In this document: positions 16,513 through 26,318 of the stretch, piece after piece
Layout: the number at the start of each line of letters is the position of its first letter
Numbering within the stretch: position 1 is the first letter of the stretch
Assembly (NCBI RefSeq): GCF_029094525.1
Contig: NZ_CP119107.1
Location: 3,906,001 to 3,970,000, forward strand
DNA length: 64,000 bases
Direction: 5' to 3'
Source: Pullulanibacillus sp. KACC 23026
GTDB lineage: Bacteria; Bacillota; Bacilli; Bacillales; Sporolactobacillaceae
Made by a program: the position numbers and the translations under genes
Notes under the pieces: generated by a model
What the model was told of the DNA's origin: nothing
Database searches by the model: none
Seen by the model: only the letters and a program-made list of their open reading frames with translations

Positions 16513-17907
16513 TTAGGCATGAAAGCCTGCTTCACCTAATAGGTCCTGAGCTAGTTGCTTGCCTTGACGGATACAGTCTGGGAGCCCGACTCCGTCATAG
16601 GATGCACCGATGAGATGTAGGTGCGGATACTCTTTGGCAAGCTTTTGCTTAATGTTATTTAACCAAGCCTGATGGCCGACTGGATACTGCGGCATCGCTT
16701 CCGGCCATCTCGAAACGATAGCGAAATCCGGATCCGCGCTGATTGAAACAACATCGCTCATTTCCTGAAGCGTTTGATTAACAAGTGTCTCGTCCGATTC
16801 ATAAATGACCTGGTCATTTCCGGCTTTGCCGACATAGGTTCTGAGAAGGGCTTTTCCTTCTGGTGCCGCGTGGTCCCACTTCATGTGCGTCCATGTGCAG
16901 GCGGTTAAGGCTTTTGGTTCAAGTCGTGAGGAAACAAAGCCCGTTCCTTCACGATCCAGTTTGACATCCTTTTCATCAAATGCCATCGCAATCGTGGCAA
17001 CGGACGTGTTAGGAGCGGCATCTGGACGTCTTAGAAAATCAGCTTCTGGAAGCAAAGCCTCGACCAAATGATGAGGGATCGCAAAAATAATCTGATCAAA
17101 AACGGCAGATTCTCCGTTTGAGAATCCCAATTCATAGCCGTTATCAAGCTTAAAGATTTTCTCAACCCGGATTTCTGACCGGAGGGTAACGCCGAGTTCC
17201 CTTAAGGCATTCACCAGTTCCTCCACTAAAGTGGCAAGTCCTGATTGAAGTGTTGCAAATTGACTTGTTCTCTTGCGCGGCGCTTTTCCTTGCAGACCTA
17301 GCATAAGGCTGCCTTGTTCACTCTCCGCATGAACAAATTGAGGCAAGGTAGTGGCTAAGCTTAGCTTATAAATATCCCCCGCATAGATTCCAGATAGCAA
17401 AGGACTGATTAAATGGTCGACTAATTCCTCACCAAAGCGTTTCGCAAAAAAGGCACCCACGGAGATGTCCTCAAAAGGCTCTAGCTTTGGAATGATCAGA
17501 TCATTAAGAGCTCTTGCCTTACCTTCCTCGCTTAAAAGGCCTGTCTCCATAATGGCATGGATGCTTGTAGGAACACCCATAACTGAGCCAGGTGGAATCA
17601 GATGCAAGTCTCCACCCTTCAAAATATAGGACTGTCCAGTTTTATTCTCGATAAGCTCTTTTGATAAACCAAGATCTTCTACTAAATTCATAGCAGCAGG
17701 CTTCCGCTTTAAAAATGAATCCGGTCCTCTTTCAATCACAAATCCATCGCGGCGAACCGTTTGGATCTTCCCGCCAAAAGCGGCATCCTTTTCAAAGATG
17801 GTGATATCGATGTCATCTCGATGATCCTGTGACAGTTTTTTCAAATAAAAGGCAGCACTAAGTCCCGAGATGCCTCCGCCAATGATGGCTACTTTCACCT
17901 TGCTCAC
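16513..17907 (-). CDS. hemY: Coproporphyrinogen III oxidase (HemY/CgoX)
   Basis: A 464-residue FAD enzyme that oxidises coproporphyrinogen III (and protoporphyrinogen IX in vitro) in the Gram-positive, coproporphyrin-dependent heme pathway. The N-terminal FAD fold is [20 protein letters not shown], followed by the [12 protein letters not shown] region typical of HemY, and the C-terminus has [20 protein letters not shown], which contacts the flavin. GTG 17907 overlaps the hemH stop by 4 bases (GTGA). Last gene of hemE-hemH-hemY. Because Bacilli use the coproporphyrin route, the product name CgoX is preferable to protoporphyrinogen oxidase. Confidence 0.95.
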   Translation of the reverse strand: MSKVKVAIIGGGISGLSAAFYLKKLSQDHRDDIDITIFEKDAAFGGKIQTVRRDGFVIERGPDSFLKRKPAAMNLVEDLGLSKELIENKTGQSYILKGGDLHLIPPGSVMGVPTSIHAIMETGLLSEEGKARALNDLIIPKLEPFEDISVGAFFAKRFGEELVDHLISPLLSGIYAGDIYKLSLATTLPQFVHAESEQGSLMLGLQGKAPRKRTSQFATLQSGLATLVEELVNALRELGVTLRSEIRVEKIFKLDNGYELGFSNGESAVFDQIIFAIPHHLVEALLPEADFLRRPDAAPNTSVATIAMAFDEKDVKLDREGTGFVSSRLEPKALTACTWTHMKWDHAAPEGKALLRTYVGKAGNDQVIYESDETLVNQTLQEMSDVVSISADPDFAIVSRWPEAMPQYPVGHQAWLNNIKQKLAKEYPHLHLIGASYDGVGLPDCIRQGKQLAQDLLGEAGFHA

Positions 17908-18839
17908 CTCAAATCTAGCTTCTTCTTAACAACGGTTGTTAAACAATCAATAAATTGCGGCTGATCATTTGGCATTGGCGGACGATGATAATGGGCACCA
18001 ATTTCATCCGTAACCACTTTGCATTCGTAGTCGTTATCATAGAGGACTTCCAAATGCTCGGCGACAAAGCCAATTGGGCAATAGATAAAATGCTCGTAAC
18101 GTTCATGCTCGTACAAGTCCCGTGTTAAGTCCTGGACATCCGGCCCAATCCACGGGTCAGGCGTGTTCCCCGCGCTCTGCCAACCATTTGTGTAATGCTT
18201 TAACTCAGCTTTTTCAGCAATGAGTTTCATGGATTCTTCTAATTGTTTAGTGTAGGGGTCACCAGCCGCTATAATTTTTTCAGGCAGACTGTGAGCGGAG
18301 AAAATAACAACCGTCTTATCATGTTCCACCTCAGGGATTTGATCAAAGGTTTCCTTAATCCGGTCAACCCAGTATTGAACAAATTTAGGCTCATCATACC
18401 AGCTTTCAATCGGAGTGATTTTTGGTCCGCCAAGCGCTTCGGCTGTCTCACAAGCCCGATCATTATACGACTTCACGCTAAAGGTCGAAAAGTGTGGAGC
18501 CAAAACAAGAGAAACCGCCTCTTCCAAGCCATCCTCATGCATTTGCTTCACGGCATCCTCAAGAAACGGATGAATATGCTTAAGTCCTATATACAGTTTA
18601 AATTCGACTTCATCCTGGCTTTCATTAAGCTGCTTTTCAAGGGCTTTAGCTTGAGCGTTGGTAATCTTCGCAAGCGGTGAAACGCCCCCAATCGATTGGT
18701 AACGAGAGGTCAAATCCTCCAGCTGTTCGTCAGATGGGCGGCGTCCATGCCTTATATGCGTATAGTAAGGTTCAATATCCTCTGGTTTATAAGGCGTGCC
18801 ATATGCCATCACTAATAATCCCATTTTTCGCTTTGCCAT
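17904..18839 (-). CDS. hemH: Coproporphyrin III ferrochelatase (HemH/CpfC)
   Basis: A 311-residue cytoplasmic chelatase inserting ferrous iron into coproporphyrin III. Conserved features include the start [38 protein letters not shown] (the catalytic His in the SAHSLP motif) and the acidic [10 protein letters not shown] ... [15 protein letters not shown] segment with the conserved Glu. Length matches the roughly 310-residue Bacillus enzyme. ATG 18839 has TAGGAGG upstream. It lies 17 nt after hemE and overlaps hemY by 4 bases, so the three genes are translated from one message. Confidence 0.95.
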   Translation of the reverse strand: MAKRKMGLLVMAYGTPYKPEDIEPYYTHIRHGRRPSDEQLEDLTSRYQSIGGVSPLAKITNAQAKALEKQLNESQDEVEFKLYIGLKHIHPFLEDAVKQMHEDGLEEAVSLVLAPHFSTFSVKSYNDRACETAEALGGPKITPIESWYDEPKFVQYWVDRIKETFDQIPEVEHDKTVVIFSAHSLPEKIIAAGDPYTKQLEESMKLIAEKAELKHYTNGWQSAGNTPDPWIGPDVQDLTRDLYEHERYEHFIYCPIGFVAEHLEVLYDNDYECKVVTDEIGAHYHRPPMPNDQPQFIDCLTTVVKKKLDLR

Positions 18840-18856
18840 GTTTCTGCCTCCTACTG

Positions 18857-19894
18857 TTACTGATTTTGTGAATAAGTATGAATAAACTCAGTCAATTTCC
18901 TCAACGTGTCAGCACTCGCTTCTGGGAAAATACCGTGACCGAGATTAAAAATATAGCCCTGTTGCTTTTTGCCTTGATCAATAATGGTCTTGGCTCTTTC
19001 TTTTAAAAGGTCAAACGGTGCGAGGAGAAGTGACGGGTCCAGGTTACCTTGCAGCGTTTTGGTAATCCCTTTTTCACGAACTTGATCAATTGTAATCCGC
19101 CAATCAATCGAAAGGACATCTACAGGAAGCTGGTTCCACTGCTCGAGCAAATGACTAGAGCCGCTTCCAAAATAAATCGTTGGGACACCCGTCTTCTTTA
19201 CTTCTGAAAAAATATGGTGCATGGTCGGCGCAATGTAGATCTCATAATCCTCAGCAGAAAGGGCTCCAACCCAGGAATCAAATACTTGGACAATTTGAGC
19301 ACCCGCTTCGATTTGAGCGGTTAAGTAGGTAATGGTCATCTCGCCAAGCTTATCCATTAAAGCTTTCCATACGGATGGGTAAGCATACATAAAGCCTTTT
19401 GTTTTATGATAGTCCTTAGATGGACCGCCTTCGATTAAATAACTCGCCAGTGTAAAGGGAGCTCCGCCAAAGCCAATTAAAGGCACCGATAATTGTTCAC
19501 GCAATAAACGGATCGAATCTAATATGTACGGGAGATGACGCTCAACGTTCAGCTGCCCCATCCTGTTCACATCTTCAAGTGTACGAATTGGATTTGAAAT
19601 AACCGGTCCGCGGCCCGATTCAATGTCGACATCAATTCCAATTGGTTTAAGAGGTGTCATGATGTCCGCAAAAAGAATCGCCGCATCTACACCTAATTGT
19701 TCAACAGGTAATCGTGTTACTTCCGCACATACCTCAGGATTCTCATTTACTTCAAAAAAGGAATACTTTTTCCGGATCTCCCGATATTCCGGTTGGTACC
19801 GCCCGGCTTGTCTCATATACCAAACGGGGATGTGGGGGACAGGTTCTTTCCTGCACGCCCTTAGGATCGCATCATTAAACAGTTGTTTATCCAA
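18857..19894 (-). CDS. hemE: Uroporphyrinogen decarboxylase
   Basis: A 345-residue enzyme removing four carboxyl groups from uroporphyrinogen III to give coproporphyrinogen III. The signature [16 protein letters not shown] (substrate-binding Arg-rich loop) is at residues 24-39 and the second family signature [17 protein letters not shown] is in the middle. The start is a TTG at 19894 with GGAG about 10 nt upstream; no better start exists. First gene of the heme operon. A Crp/Fnr-type palindrome lies 132 bp upstream at 20026-20041. Confidence 0.95.
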   Translation of the reverse strand: MDKQLFNDAILRACRKEPVPHIPVWYMRQAGRYQPEYREIRKKYSFFEVNENPEVCAEVTRLPVEQLGVDAAILFADIMTPLKPIGIDVDIESGRGPVISNPIRTLEDVNRMGQLNVERHLPYILDSIRLLREQLSVPLIGFGGAPFTLASYLIEGGPSKDYHKTKGFMYAYPSVWKALMDKLGEMTITYLTAQIEAGAQIVQVFDSWVGALSAEDYEIYIAPTMHHIFSEVKKTGVPTIYFGSGSSHLLEQWNQLPVDVLSIDWRITIDQVREKGITKTLQGNLDPSLLLAPFDLLKERAKTIIDQGKKQQGYIFNLGHGIFPEASADTLRKLTEFIHTYSQNQ

Positions 19895-19997
19895 AACTTC
19901 AGCACTCCATTCATCAGACTAGCTTTTCAGTTTATCTTTTATTTTTTAATTATCTATTAAAAGCATTACGATGTGAGGGGTTTCATGTTCTCACCCT

Positions 19998-20041
19998 ATT
20001 ATTCCACATAATACGGTAATAATCGAGTGATAGAAATCACA
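19998..20041 (-). promoter_or_regulatory. Crp/Fnr-type box and candidate -10 of the hemEHY operon
   Basis: AGTGATAGAAATCACA (20026-20041) fits the TGTGA-N6-TCACA consensus apart from one base; on the minus strand it reads TGTGATTTCTATCACT. AATAAT (minus strand, 19998-20003) lies so that the box centre would sit about 41.5 bp upstream of the start of transcription, the classical activator position. The inner 14 bases, GTGATAGAAATCAC, also occur at 63813-63826. Confidence 0.55.
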
Positions 20042-20166
20042 CTTTCTAACAATTCCACGACAGCTTTTTTGGATTGTCATTATTTTAATATGAGAAAGAG
20101 TTCACCATCTCATGTAAAAAAATTTGCATAAAGCCGCTCACTTTCGGTTAAAGTAATCTTAATCGA

Positions 20167-20238
20167 TGGGACATCGCCAAGCGGTAAGGCATCGGGCTTT
20201 GACTCCGTCATGCGCAGGTTCGAATCCTGCTGTCCCAG
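20167..20238 (+). tRNA. tRNA-Gln (anticodon TTG)
   Basis: A 72-nt cloverleaf: acceptor TGGGACA/TGTCCCA, D-arm GCC-AAGCGGTAA-GGC, anticodon loop CTTTGAC with TTG at 20199-20201, T-arm GCAGG-TTCGAAT-CCTGC, discriminator G. CCA is not encoded. The first anticodon-stem pair is a T-T mismatch. It is a single tRNA followed by a strong terminator. Confidence 0.95.
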
Positions 20239-20265
20239 TTCTCCTCCTTTTATTATGTCGTTTAT

Positions 20266-20307
20266 CAAAAAAGCTGATTTAAAGGGATCCCTTTAAATCA
20301 GCTTTTT
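20266..20307 (+). terminator. Terminator after tRNA-Gln
   Basis: AAAAGCTGATTTAAAGG-GATC-CCTTTAAATCAGCTTTTTT is a near-perfect palindrome of about 40 bp ending in a T-run. Confidence 0.85.
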
Positions 20308-20354
20308 TGTTGTGTTGGCTTGTCGCCAAGGTTTCCGGCGAAAGTTGTCAACGT

Positions 20355-21392
20355 GATGCAGTAGCGCAAAATCCAAGAAGCTTGTCCAAAAATCACAGAA
20401 GCTCTCACCCAGCCTCATCCAAGTGAGCGAAATCCAAGAAGGTTCCCCATTTATCCGAGAAGGTCGCTAAAAAATCCAAGAAGCTTGTCCAAAAATCCTA
20501 ATAGGTCAGTCAAAAATCACAGAAGCTCTCACCCAGCCTCATCCAAGTGAGCGAAATCCAAGAAGGTTCCCCATTTATCCGAGAAGGTCGCTAAAAAATC
20601 CAAGAAGCTTGTCCAAAAATCCTAAAAGGTCAGTCAAAAATCACAGAAGCTCTCACCCAGCCTCATCCAAGTGAGCAAAATCCAAGAAGGTTACCCATTT
20701 ATCCAAGAAGGTCGCTAAAAGATCCGTGAAGCTTGTCCAAAAATCCTAAAAGGTCAGTCAAAAATCACAGAAGCTCACTCCCCACCCTCATGCAGGAGCG
20801 CAAAATCCAAGAAGGTTCCCCATTTATCCAAGAAGGTCGCTAAAAGATCCGTGAAGCTTGTCCAAAAATCCTAAAAGGTCAGCCAAAAATCACAGAAGCT
20901 CACTCCCTCCCCCCAGCCAGTAGCGCAAAATCCAAGAAGGTTCCCCATTTATCCAAGAAGGTCGCTAAAAGATCCGTGAAGGTTGTCCAAAAATCCTAAA
21001 AGGTCAGCCAAAAATCGAAGAAGCTCACTCCCTCCCCCCAGCCAGTAGCGCAAAATCCAAGAAGGTTCCCCATTTATCCAAGAAGGTCGCTAAAAGATCC
21101 GTGAAGGTTGTCCAAAAATCCTAAAAGGTCAGCCAAAAATCGAAGAAGCTCACTCCCTCCCCCCAGCCAGTAGCGCAAAATCCAAGAAGGTTCCCATTTA
21201 TCCGAGAAAGTCGCTAAAAAATCCGAGAAGATTGTCCAAAAATCCTAAAAGGTTGGCCAAAAATCCTAAAAGGTCTACCAAAAATCTGAGAAGCTCACTT
21301 CCTCCCCCCCAGCCAGGAGCGCAAAGTCCAAGAAGGTTCCCCATTTATCCGAGAAGGTCGCTAAAAGATCCGTGAATCTGTCCTAAAATCTT
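20355..21392. repeat. Tandem array of eight 124-125 bp units built from 21-bp sub-repeats
   Basis: The element ATCCAAGAAGGTTCCCCATT recurs with its ATCC T at 20433, 20557, 20681, 20806, 20931, 21056, 21181 and 21327. Spacings are 124, 124, 125, 125, 125, 125 and 146. Each unit is itself composed of 21-bp variants of ATCCnAGAAGGTnnnCnAAAA, and the last interval (146 = 125 + 21) contains one extra sub-repeat. The period is not a multiple of three and there is no long open frame. It fills the gap between tRNA-Gln and the permease gene. No spacers, so not CRISPR. Confidence 0.85.
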
Positions 21393-21507
21393 TTCTTAAT
21401 TAGACAACCCGCTCGAACCTCTCTTAGACTTCCCCACCCCACTCACCTGCCCAATTGTCTTTGCATACTGTATCTAAAGCACATCTATACTTAAAAGGAG
21501 GAGTCTT

Positions 21508-22902
21508 ATGGCTGTCCATTTAACTTTTTTACATTGGACTTACCTCGTCTTTATCCTGCTTATCATGGGCTTTATGGTGATGAAACGGGATACGTCTTTA
21601 ATTTCCATTATTGGTATCTTTGTTCTTGGGCTTATTGGAACCCATTCCCTTGTTCATGCAACAGCTGGTGTATTCTCAAGCCTTGTTTATGCCATTGGCC
21701 AACTTTTGGATATTATTTTGGTTATTTCTGTCATTGTCGCCCTCAGCTCCGTTATGACTAAAACCGGAATAAACGATATTATGATCCGTCCTTTTACTAA
21801 GCTGATTAAAAATCCAACTCTCGCCTTTTGGGTGATCGGATTGGTCATGATGATTGTCTCCTGGTTTTTCTGGCCATCGCCAGCCGTCGCTCTCTTAGGC
21901 GTCATCCTGCTTCCGGTAGCTCTAAGGGTGGGACTCCCCGCCTTAGGAGTCGCGATCGCGATGAACCTTTTTGGTCATGGAATTGCCCTTTCAGGTGACT
22001 ATATCATCCAAGGGGCACCCAAACTCACCTCACAGGCAGCAGGTATTTCAACTTCAAGTGTTATGGTTGCGAGCGTCCCTCTTGTTATTGTTATGGGTCT
22101 TGTTACAACCATCACTGCCTTTATTCTATTGCGTCGCGATATGAAAAAGGGAAGATTAACCGTCTCAGATTCTGAGTTAGCAGACATTAATAATCAAGAA
22201 GAAAAAATGAGCCCATTATCAAAAGGCAGTCAGCACTTTTTTGCACTGCTCATCCCTGTTTTACTGATTCTTGACGTTGTAGGCATGCTCCTATTTCATC
22301 TCCAAGGCGGGGACGCCACTGCCTTAATCGGCGGTACCGTTTTGTTTATCCTTTCTCTTATTGCCCTAACTGCTTATAAAAACAAGGGGCTTGAGAAGAT
22401 AACCGATTACCTTATTGAGGGGCTGCAGTTTGGATTCAAAGTATTTGGACCGGTCATTCCGATCGCAGCGTATTTTTACATGGGGGATACAGGGATTACC
22501 CAAGTATTTGGAAATGTCCTTCCACACGGCTCTCAAGGAATCGTTAGTGACCTTGGTGCTGCTCTTGCCCATAGTGTCCCGGTTAATCCTCAAGTTGCAG
22601 CGGGTACATTGACTGTCGTCGGCGCTATCACTGGACTTGATGGTTCTGGGTTTGCTGGTATTACACTTGCCGGCTCAATTGCCCATCTATTTGGTGCAGC
22701 CATTGGACATGGGATTGCCACGCTAACTGCCCTTGGTCAAATCGCTGCGATCTATGTCGGCGGGGGCACCATCATTCCTTGGGCCTTAATCCCCGTTGCC
22801 GCTATTTGTAAAGTCGATGCCTTTGAACTCGCCAGGCGTAATCTGATTCCCGTTCTAATTGGCTTCATAGTAACCACCATTGTTGCTATGTTTTTGATTT
22901 AA
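21508..22902 (+). CDS. Permease of the GntP / ion-transporter superfamily
   Basis: A 464-residue membrane protein with about 12 hydrophobic segments and a short cytoplasmic loop of charged residues near residues 215-240 (DMKKGRLTVSDSELAD...). Glycine-rich re-entrant-like stretches (MNLFGHGIALSGDY; VGAITGLDGSGFAGITLAGS) resemble the substrate sites of GntP, CitMHS and related carriers. B. subtilis YhfA, encoded in the corresponding chromosomal neighbourhood, is a similar uncharacterised membrane protein. The substrate (gluconate-like acid, citrate or other) cannot be inferred. ATG 21508 has AAAGGAGGAG upstream. Single gene with terminator at 22943-22980. Confidence 0.65.
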   Translation: MAVHLTFLHWTYLVFILLIMGFMVMKRDTSLISIIGIFVLGLIGTHSLVHATAGVFSSLVYAIGQLLDIILVISVIVALSSVMTKTGINDIMIRPFTKLIKNPTLAFWVIGLVMMIVSWFFWPSPAVALLGVILLPVALRVGLPALGVAIAMNLFGHGIALSGDYIIQGAPKLTSQAAGISTSSVMVASVPLVIVMGLVTTITAFILLRRDMKKGRLTVSDSELADINNQEEKMSPLSKGSQHFFALLIPVLLILDVVGMLLFHLQGGDATALIGGTVLFILSLIALTAYKNKGLEKITDYLIEGLQFGFKVFGPVIPIAAYFYMGDTGITQVFGNVLPHGSQGIVSDLGAALAHSVPVNPQVAAGTLTVVGAITGLDGSGFAGITLAGSIAHLFGAAIGHGIATLTALGQIAAIYVGGGTIIPWALIPVAAICKVDAFELARRNLIPVLIGFIVTTIVAMFLI

Positions 22903-22942
22903 TAGAGGATCGGCGTATCCGCCAAAGTTCTCTCTATATATT

Positions 22943-22980
22943 AAAGGAGTGCCCGTCCATAAATCGGATGGCACTCCTTT
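22943..22980. terminator. Bidirectional terminator between the permease gene and ecsB
   Basis: AAAGGAGTGCC-CGTCC pairs with GGAT-GGCACTCCTTT; T-runs in both directions. Confidence 0.85.
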
Positions 22981-24192
22981 CTATTCGTTTAATTGGCGGC
23001 CTGATACCCACTGTAACCAAACCGTTGAAAATAGGATCCCCGCAATAAGCATCATAACGGCCGTCAAGCCATTTTGCAGATGCGTAACAATGAATACAAG
23101 CGTCAACAAGACCGTCTGGCTCATGATCAATACACGCATCACGTACAGATAACCTCTCCGCTTTTCTGACCCATTAATCGGATACAGCCCTTCTAACGCT
23201 TCTGGAAACTCATGTTTACCAAGAGCAAGCAATTGAAATGCAGTCAAAAAGATAACCGCAGCAGCAATCACAATCGATAGGACAAGCGAATAACGGGTCA
23301 AGATCATAAGAAGGGCTCCGATTAGAGTAAGACGGACAAAGATCCCGAAATAATCACCCGCACGAAGAAATGTCTTTAAATAAAGTAAAGCATACACATT
23401 ATGAATTCGGCTTACCCATGGCTTTATTAAAAGATCAATATAGCGTCTTGGTTTTATAGGTTGAATGAGTCCTGGGACATCGGTCACCCAATTAGCAATT
23501 CTTAAGAACCTCATCGAGAGACGTGCTTCTTCGTCCGCCAGTAAAATCCAATTAAGAGACCCTCTGAGAAGGAGGGGCTGATACCCCAACCAACTATAGA
23601 TGGCTAGAATGATAATCAAAGCAGCGATGAACCACAAATTCGCTTTTACTAAAAGAAGATAGATAAAAATGAGCGAAAGCAAAGCTCTAGCGTAATTCAA
23701 TCCTCTTATAGCCTCAAGGCGGGACTCACACCAAACCCCATAAATATTCCAGCCTTTAAGAAGAATTAACAGTAAAACGATCACGGCATAATGAGCGGGC
23801 GAAGCATCTAGCGTTTTCAAATAAAGCGGCATTGCTACAGCTGAAAGAAAAATGAGGTAGATCGATTGCCTGCCCCAGCTATCTCTTAAAGCCGCTCGGA
23901 AATAGCCTGTTAAGTCCCCTTCTGCCGGTAGAAGGAGCACAAGGTCTGCCCTTTGGATATAAGTTCTAATTGAGGTGGGAATGACGGCTGCTCCAAACAA
24001 AATGGTTAAGATAAATGCCGCCGGAAAATGAGCGGGAAGCGTTTTTAACGCTTTTTGATAATAAACACTGCCGATAATAAGCCCCATATAAAGGCTAAAC
24101 ATAAACCCGCTATTCGCAACTAATTTGGTGTAACGAATCGTTATCTTCGTCCAAGCCTGCCGTCTCTCAGAATAAAGCTGTGAAAGCCTCAT
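22981..24192 (-). CDS. ecsB: ABC transporter permease EcsB
   Basis: A 403-residue membrane subunit with about 10 hydrophobic segments, no signal peptide, and the EcsB opening MRLSQLYSERRQAWTKITIRY. In B. subtilis, Ecs mutants are defective in exoprotein secretion, competence and regulated intramembrane proteolysis; the transported substrate remains uncertain. Overlaps the ecsA stop by 4 bases, implying an ecsA-ecsB operon. No ecsC follows: a bidirectional terminator and the convergent permease gene come next. Confidence 0.9.
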   Translation of the reverse strand: MRLSQLYSERRQAWTKITIRYTKLVANSGFMFSLYMGLIIGSVYYQKALKTLPAHFPAAFILTILFGAAVIPTSIRTYIQRADLVLLLPAEGDLTGYFRAALRDSWGRQSIYLIFLSAVAMPLYLKTLDASPAHYAVIVLLLILLKGWNIYGVWCESRLEAIRGLNYARALLSLIFIYLLLVKANLWFIAALIIILAIYSWLGYQPLLLRGSLNWILLADEEARLSMRFLRIANWVTDVPGLIQPIKPRRYIDLLIKPWVSRIHNVYALLYLKTFLRAGDYFGIFVRLTLIGALLMILTRYSLVLSIVIAAAVIFLTAFQLLALGKHEFPEALEGLYPINGSEKRRGYLYVMRVLIMSQTVLLTLVFIVTHLQNGLTAVMMLIAGILFSTVWLQWVSGRQLNE

Positions 24193-24932
24193 AGAAGCTC
24201 GCCTCTTGCCATTGCAAGATAGATATCATGCAAAGTCGCGTCAGGCCTCGCGATCTTTTCCTGAATTTCTTTTAAGGTTCCCATTGCAACGATACGCCCT
24301 TTATGTAAAAAGATAAATCGGTCACAATATTGTTCGGCAGTTGTCAAAATATGTGTGGACATAAGAATACCAGCACCTTGCTTTTTGGCTTCTACCATAT
24401 TGTCCAAAAAGGCTTGAATGCCGACAGGATCTAAGCCAACAAACGGTTCATCTACAATATAGAGAGAGGGATTAATTAAAAAGGCACATAAAATCATGAC
24501 TTTTTGCTTCATCCCTTTTGAGAAGTGGCCAGGAAACCAATCCAACCGCTCTTCCATTTGAAACTGCTTTAATAAAATGGGCAGCCGCTCCTCGACTTGT
24601 TTCGGGTCTAGATGATGAGCCATAGCCGTGAATTCTAAATGTTCTCTCAGTGTCAACTGCTCATAAAGCTCAGGCGTTTCAGGTATGTATGAGAGATGTG
24701 ACCGATAGACGTTCACATCTTCTTTTAAGGTTATGCCATTGATCTTAATGACGCCTTTTTCAGGCAGAAGTAATCCTAATATATGTTTGATTGTCGTACT
24801 CTTTCCGGCTCCGTTTAGCCCGACTAGTCCAACAAGTTCACCTTTTGCAACTTGAAAGTTCAAATCATGGAGAATGCGTCCTTTTCCAGAGTATCCTCCA
24901 CTTAATTGGTTGACTTCTAAAACCGATTCCAT
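24189..24932 (-). CDS. ecsA: ABC transporter ATP-binding protein EcsA
   Basis: A 247-residue ATPase. Walker A GLNGAGKST (about residues 38-46), signature FSKGMKQKV (a C-loop with K in place of the second G of LSGGQ) and Walker B LYIVDEPFVGLD followed by the H-loop MSTHIL. Sequence and adjacency to ecsB and the divergent hit gene match the ecs locus of B. subtilis, where the system affects protein secretion and the site-2 protease RasP. It powers EcsB at the cytoplasmic face of the membrane. Confidence 0.92.
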   Translation of the reverse strand: MESVLEVNQLSGGYSGKGRILHDLNFQVAKGELVGLVGLNGAGKSTTIKHILGLLLPEKGVIKINGITLKEDVNVYRSHLSYIPETPELYEQLTLREHLEFTAMAHHLDPKQVEERLPILLKQFQMEERLDWFPGHFSKGMKQKVMILCAFLINPSLYIVDEPFVGLDPVGIQAFLDNMVEAKKQGAGILMSTHILTTAEQYCDRFIFLHKGRIVAMGTLKEIQEKIARPDATLHDIYLAMARGELL

Positions 24933-25086
24933 TGATCGTCCCCCTCACTGCATCTGTCATTATTGTACGTCTTTTGGCGGGATATTCCAAATCAAAAAGG
25001 AACGACCTGCAGTGTGCTTCTCACATCTAGTGATAGACATGAACAATATGGTAAGATTGAAAAAAGACTAGAAAGGATGTAGAAGG

Positions 25087-25509
25087 ATGGCTCATGATTC
25101 AACTTGTATTTTCTGTAAAATAATTCAGGGGGAGATCCCTGCTGCTAAAGTGTTTGAAAATGAACATGTAATTGCCTTTCTTGACATTGGACAAGTAACA
25201 AAAGGACACACCCTTGTCATCCCGAAAGACCACCAAGCGAATATTTTCGAGCTTCAGGAAGATACCGCTGCGAAACTCTTTGCGGCCGTGCCTCAAATTG
25301 CAAGAGCGATCAAACAAGCCTTTCAACCTGTTGGTCTCAATCTCTTGAATAATAATGGCGAGTTAGCCGGGCAAAGTGTTTTCCACTATCATGTCCACTT
25401 GATTCCTCGTTACGGTGAAGGCGACGGATTTGGTGCCGTCTGGAAAACAAATGACGTGACACCCGAAGCGCGTACTGAAATCGCGCAAAAAATAGCGGAC
25501 GCACTTTAA
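25087..25509 (+). CDS. hit: HIT family protein Hit
   Basis: A 140-residue histidine-triad protein (Hint/AMP-lysine hydrolase type nucleotide-binding fold). The triad motif HYHVHLIPR has His100, His102 and His104, and CIFCKI (Cys7, Cys10) gives the zinc pair seen in many bacterial HIT proteins. ATG 25087 follows AAAGGATG. Divergent from ecsAB exactly as in B. subtilis (hit = yhaE). The physiological substrate is unknown. Confidence 0.92.
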   Translation: MAHDSTCIFCKIIQGEIPAAKVFENEHVIAFLDIGQVTKGHTLVIPKDHQANIFELQEDTAAKLFAAVPQIARAIKQAFQPVGLNLLNNNGELAGQSVFHYHVHLIPRYGEGDGFGAVWKTNDVTPEARTEIAQKIADAL

Positions 25510-25522
25510 TCGTTTAAGGATT

Positions 25523-25548
25523 AGGAAAGCGGATCCCGCTCCTTTTTA
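25523..25548 (+). terminator. Terminator after hit
   Basis: AGGAAAGCGG-ATC-CCGCTCCTTTTT forms a short GC-rich stem with a T-run. Confidence 0.6.
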
Positions 25549-25616
25549 AGGTTTAAGAAAAGGTTCCGTATTCCCCTGTTTTTTGATATACTGTTTGTAA
25601 CCTCGCGATAAGCTAT

Positions 25617-25663
25617 GAGAGCATTATCGGAGGAAAATCAGAGTTTAGATGAGGAGAGATGAG
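25617..25663 (+). promoter_or_regulatory. TRAP (MtrB) binding-site-like GAG/TAG array over the trpP ribosome-binding site
   Basis: Five triplets GAG (25641), TAG (25646), GAG (25651), GAG (25656), GAG (25661) are each separated by exactly 2 nt, preceded by looser GAGs at 25630 and 25617. The block covers the Shine-Dalgarno and ends 2 nt before the start codon. TRAP binds NAG triplets with 2-3 nt spacers, and B. subtilis trpP is known to be translationally repressed this way. Confidence 0.75.
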
Positions 25664-25665
25664 GT

Positions 25666-26202
25666 TTGAAACCTACGTTAAGATTAGTACTTATGGCTTT
25701 ATTTTTAGGAATTGGGACAGTGCTTTACGCCATTATTCCCGGCTTTGTGATGGGGATGAAGCCAGACATGCTGTTGTCAGCCATGTTCTTGTCGATTTTC
25801 TTCTTAGCCGATCGACGGACGATTATTATTTTAGGTTTAGTCACAGGCGTCTTGTCAGGACTTTTTTCAACAATGCCAGGTGGATTCTTACCGAACGTCA
25901 TAGATAAACTGATCACTTCATTGATTATTTTCGGTTTGTTTATGGCCTTCAAAAAAGTCATTCATTCATTTTTAGGGGCAGCAATTCTGACAGTGGTTGG
26001 TACGATTGTGAGCGGAACCGTGTTCTTAAGTGCATTAGGGTTAATCGCAACCTTGCCGAAATCCTTCTTTGCTCTTTTCACAGCGGTCGTTCTTCCAGCA
26101 GCTTTGATTAACGCTGTTTTTATGGCCATTGTTTACCCTATTGTAGCAGGCATTATGGTTCGAAGCGGTCACCGCTCTTCCAACCCAAAAATAACAGCTT
26201 AA
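25666..26202 (+). CDS. trpP: Tryptophan transporter TrpP
   Basis: A 178-residue membrane protein with five to six hydrophobic segments, of the size and type of B. subtilis TrpP (YhaG), a probable tryptophan transporter. Key stretches: MALFLGIGTVLYAIIPGF, MKPDMLLSAMFLSIFF, GFLPNVIDKLITSL. The start is TTG 25666, in a GAGGAGAGATGAGG context whose GAG triplets form a TRAP-like operator. Position after ecsAB/hit also matches the B. subtilis order. Translation should fall when tryptophan-bound TRAP covers the site. Followed by a strong terminator. Confidence 0.88.
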   Translation: MKPTLRLVLMALFLGIGTVLYAIIPGFVMGMKPDMLLSAMFLSIFFLADRRTIIILGLVTGVLSGLFSTMPGGFLPNVIDKLITSLIIFGLFMAFKKVIHSFLGAAILTVVGTIVSGTVFLSALGLIATLPKSFFALFTAVVLPAALINAVFMAIVYPIVAGIMVRSGHRSSNPKITA

Positions 26203-26214
26203 GCTTATACTCTA

Positions 26215-26244
26215 AAAGGCTGCCAACACTGGCAGCCTTTTTTT
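26215..26244 (+). terminator. Terminator of trpP
   Basis: AAAGGCTGCC-AACACT-GGCAGCCTTTTTTT, perfect stem and T-run. Confidence 0.9.
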
Positions 26245-26318
26245 GGCGGGGACGGTATAGGTGCTAACAGACTAGACTTCTGCATTTCATTTGTTTTCTG
26301 ACTGTGACTTTGGTACTC

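Noticed and set aside
18243-18680. 145-codon plus-strand frame opposite hemH
   Set aside because: Antisense shadow of a certain gene, without a ribosome-binding site.
20355-21392. CRISPR array
   Set aside because: Units are 125 bp, contiguous and internally repetitive, with no unique spacers and no cas genes. The same reasoning applies to 50816-51706.
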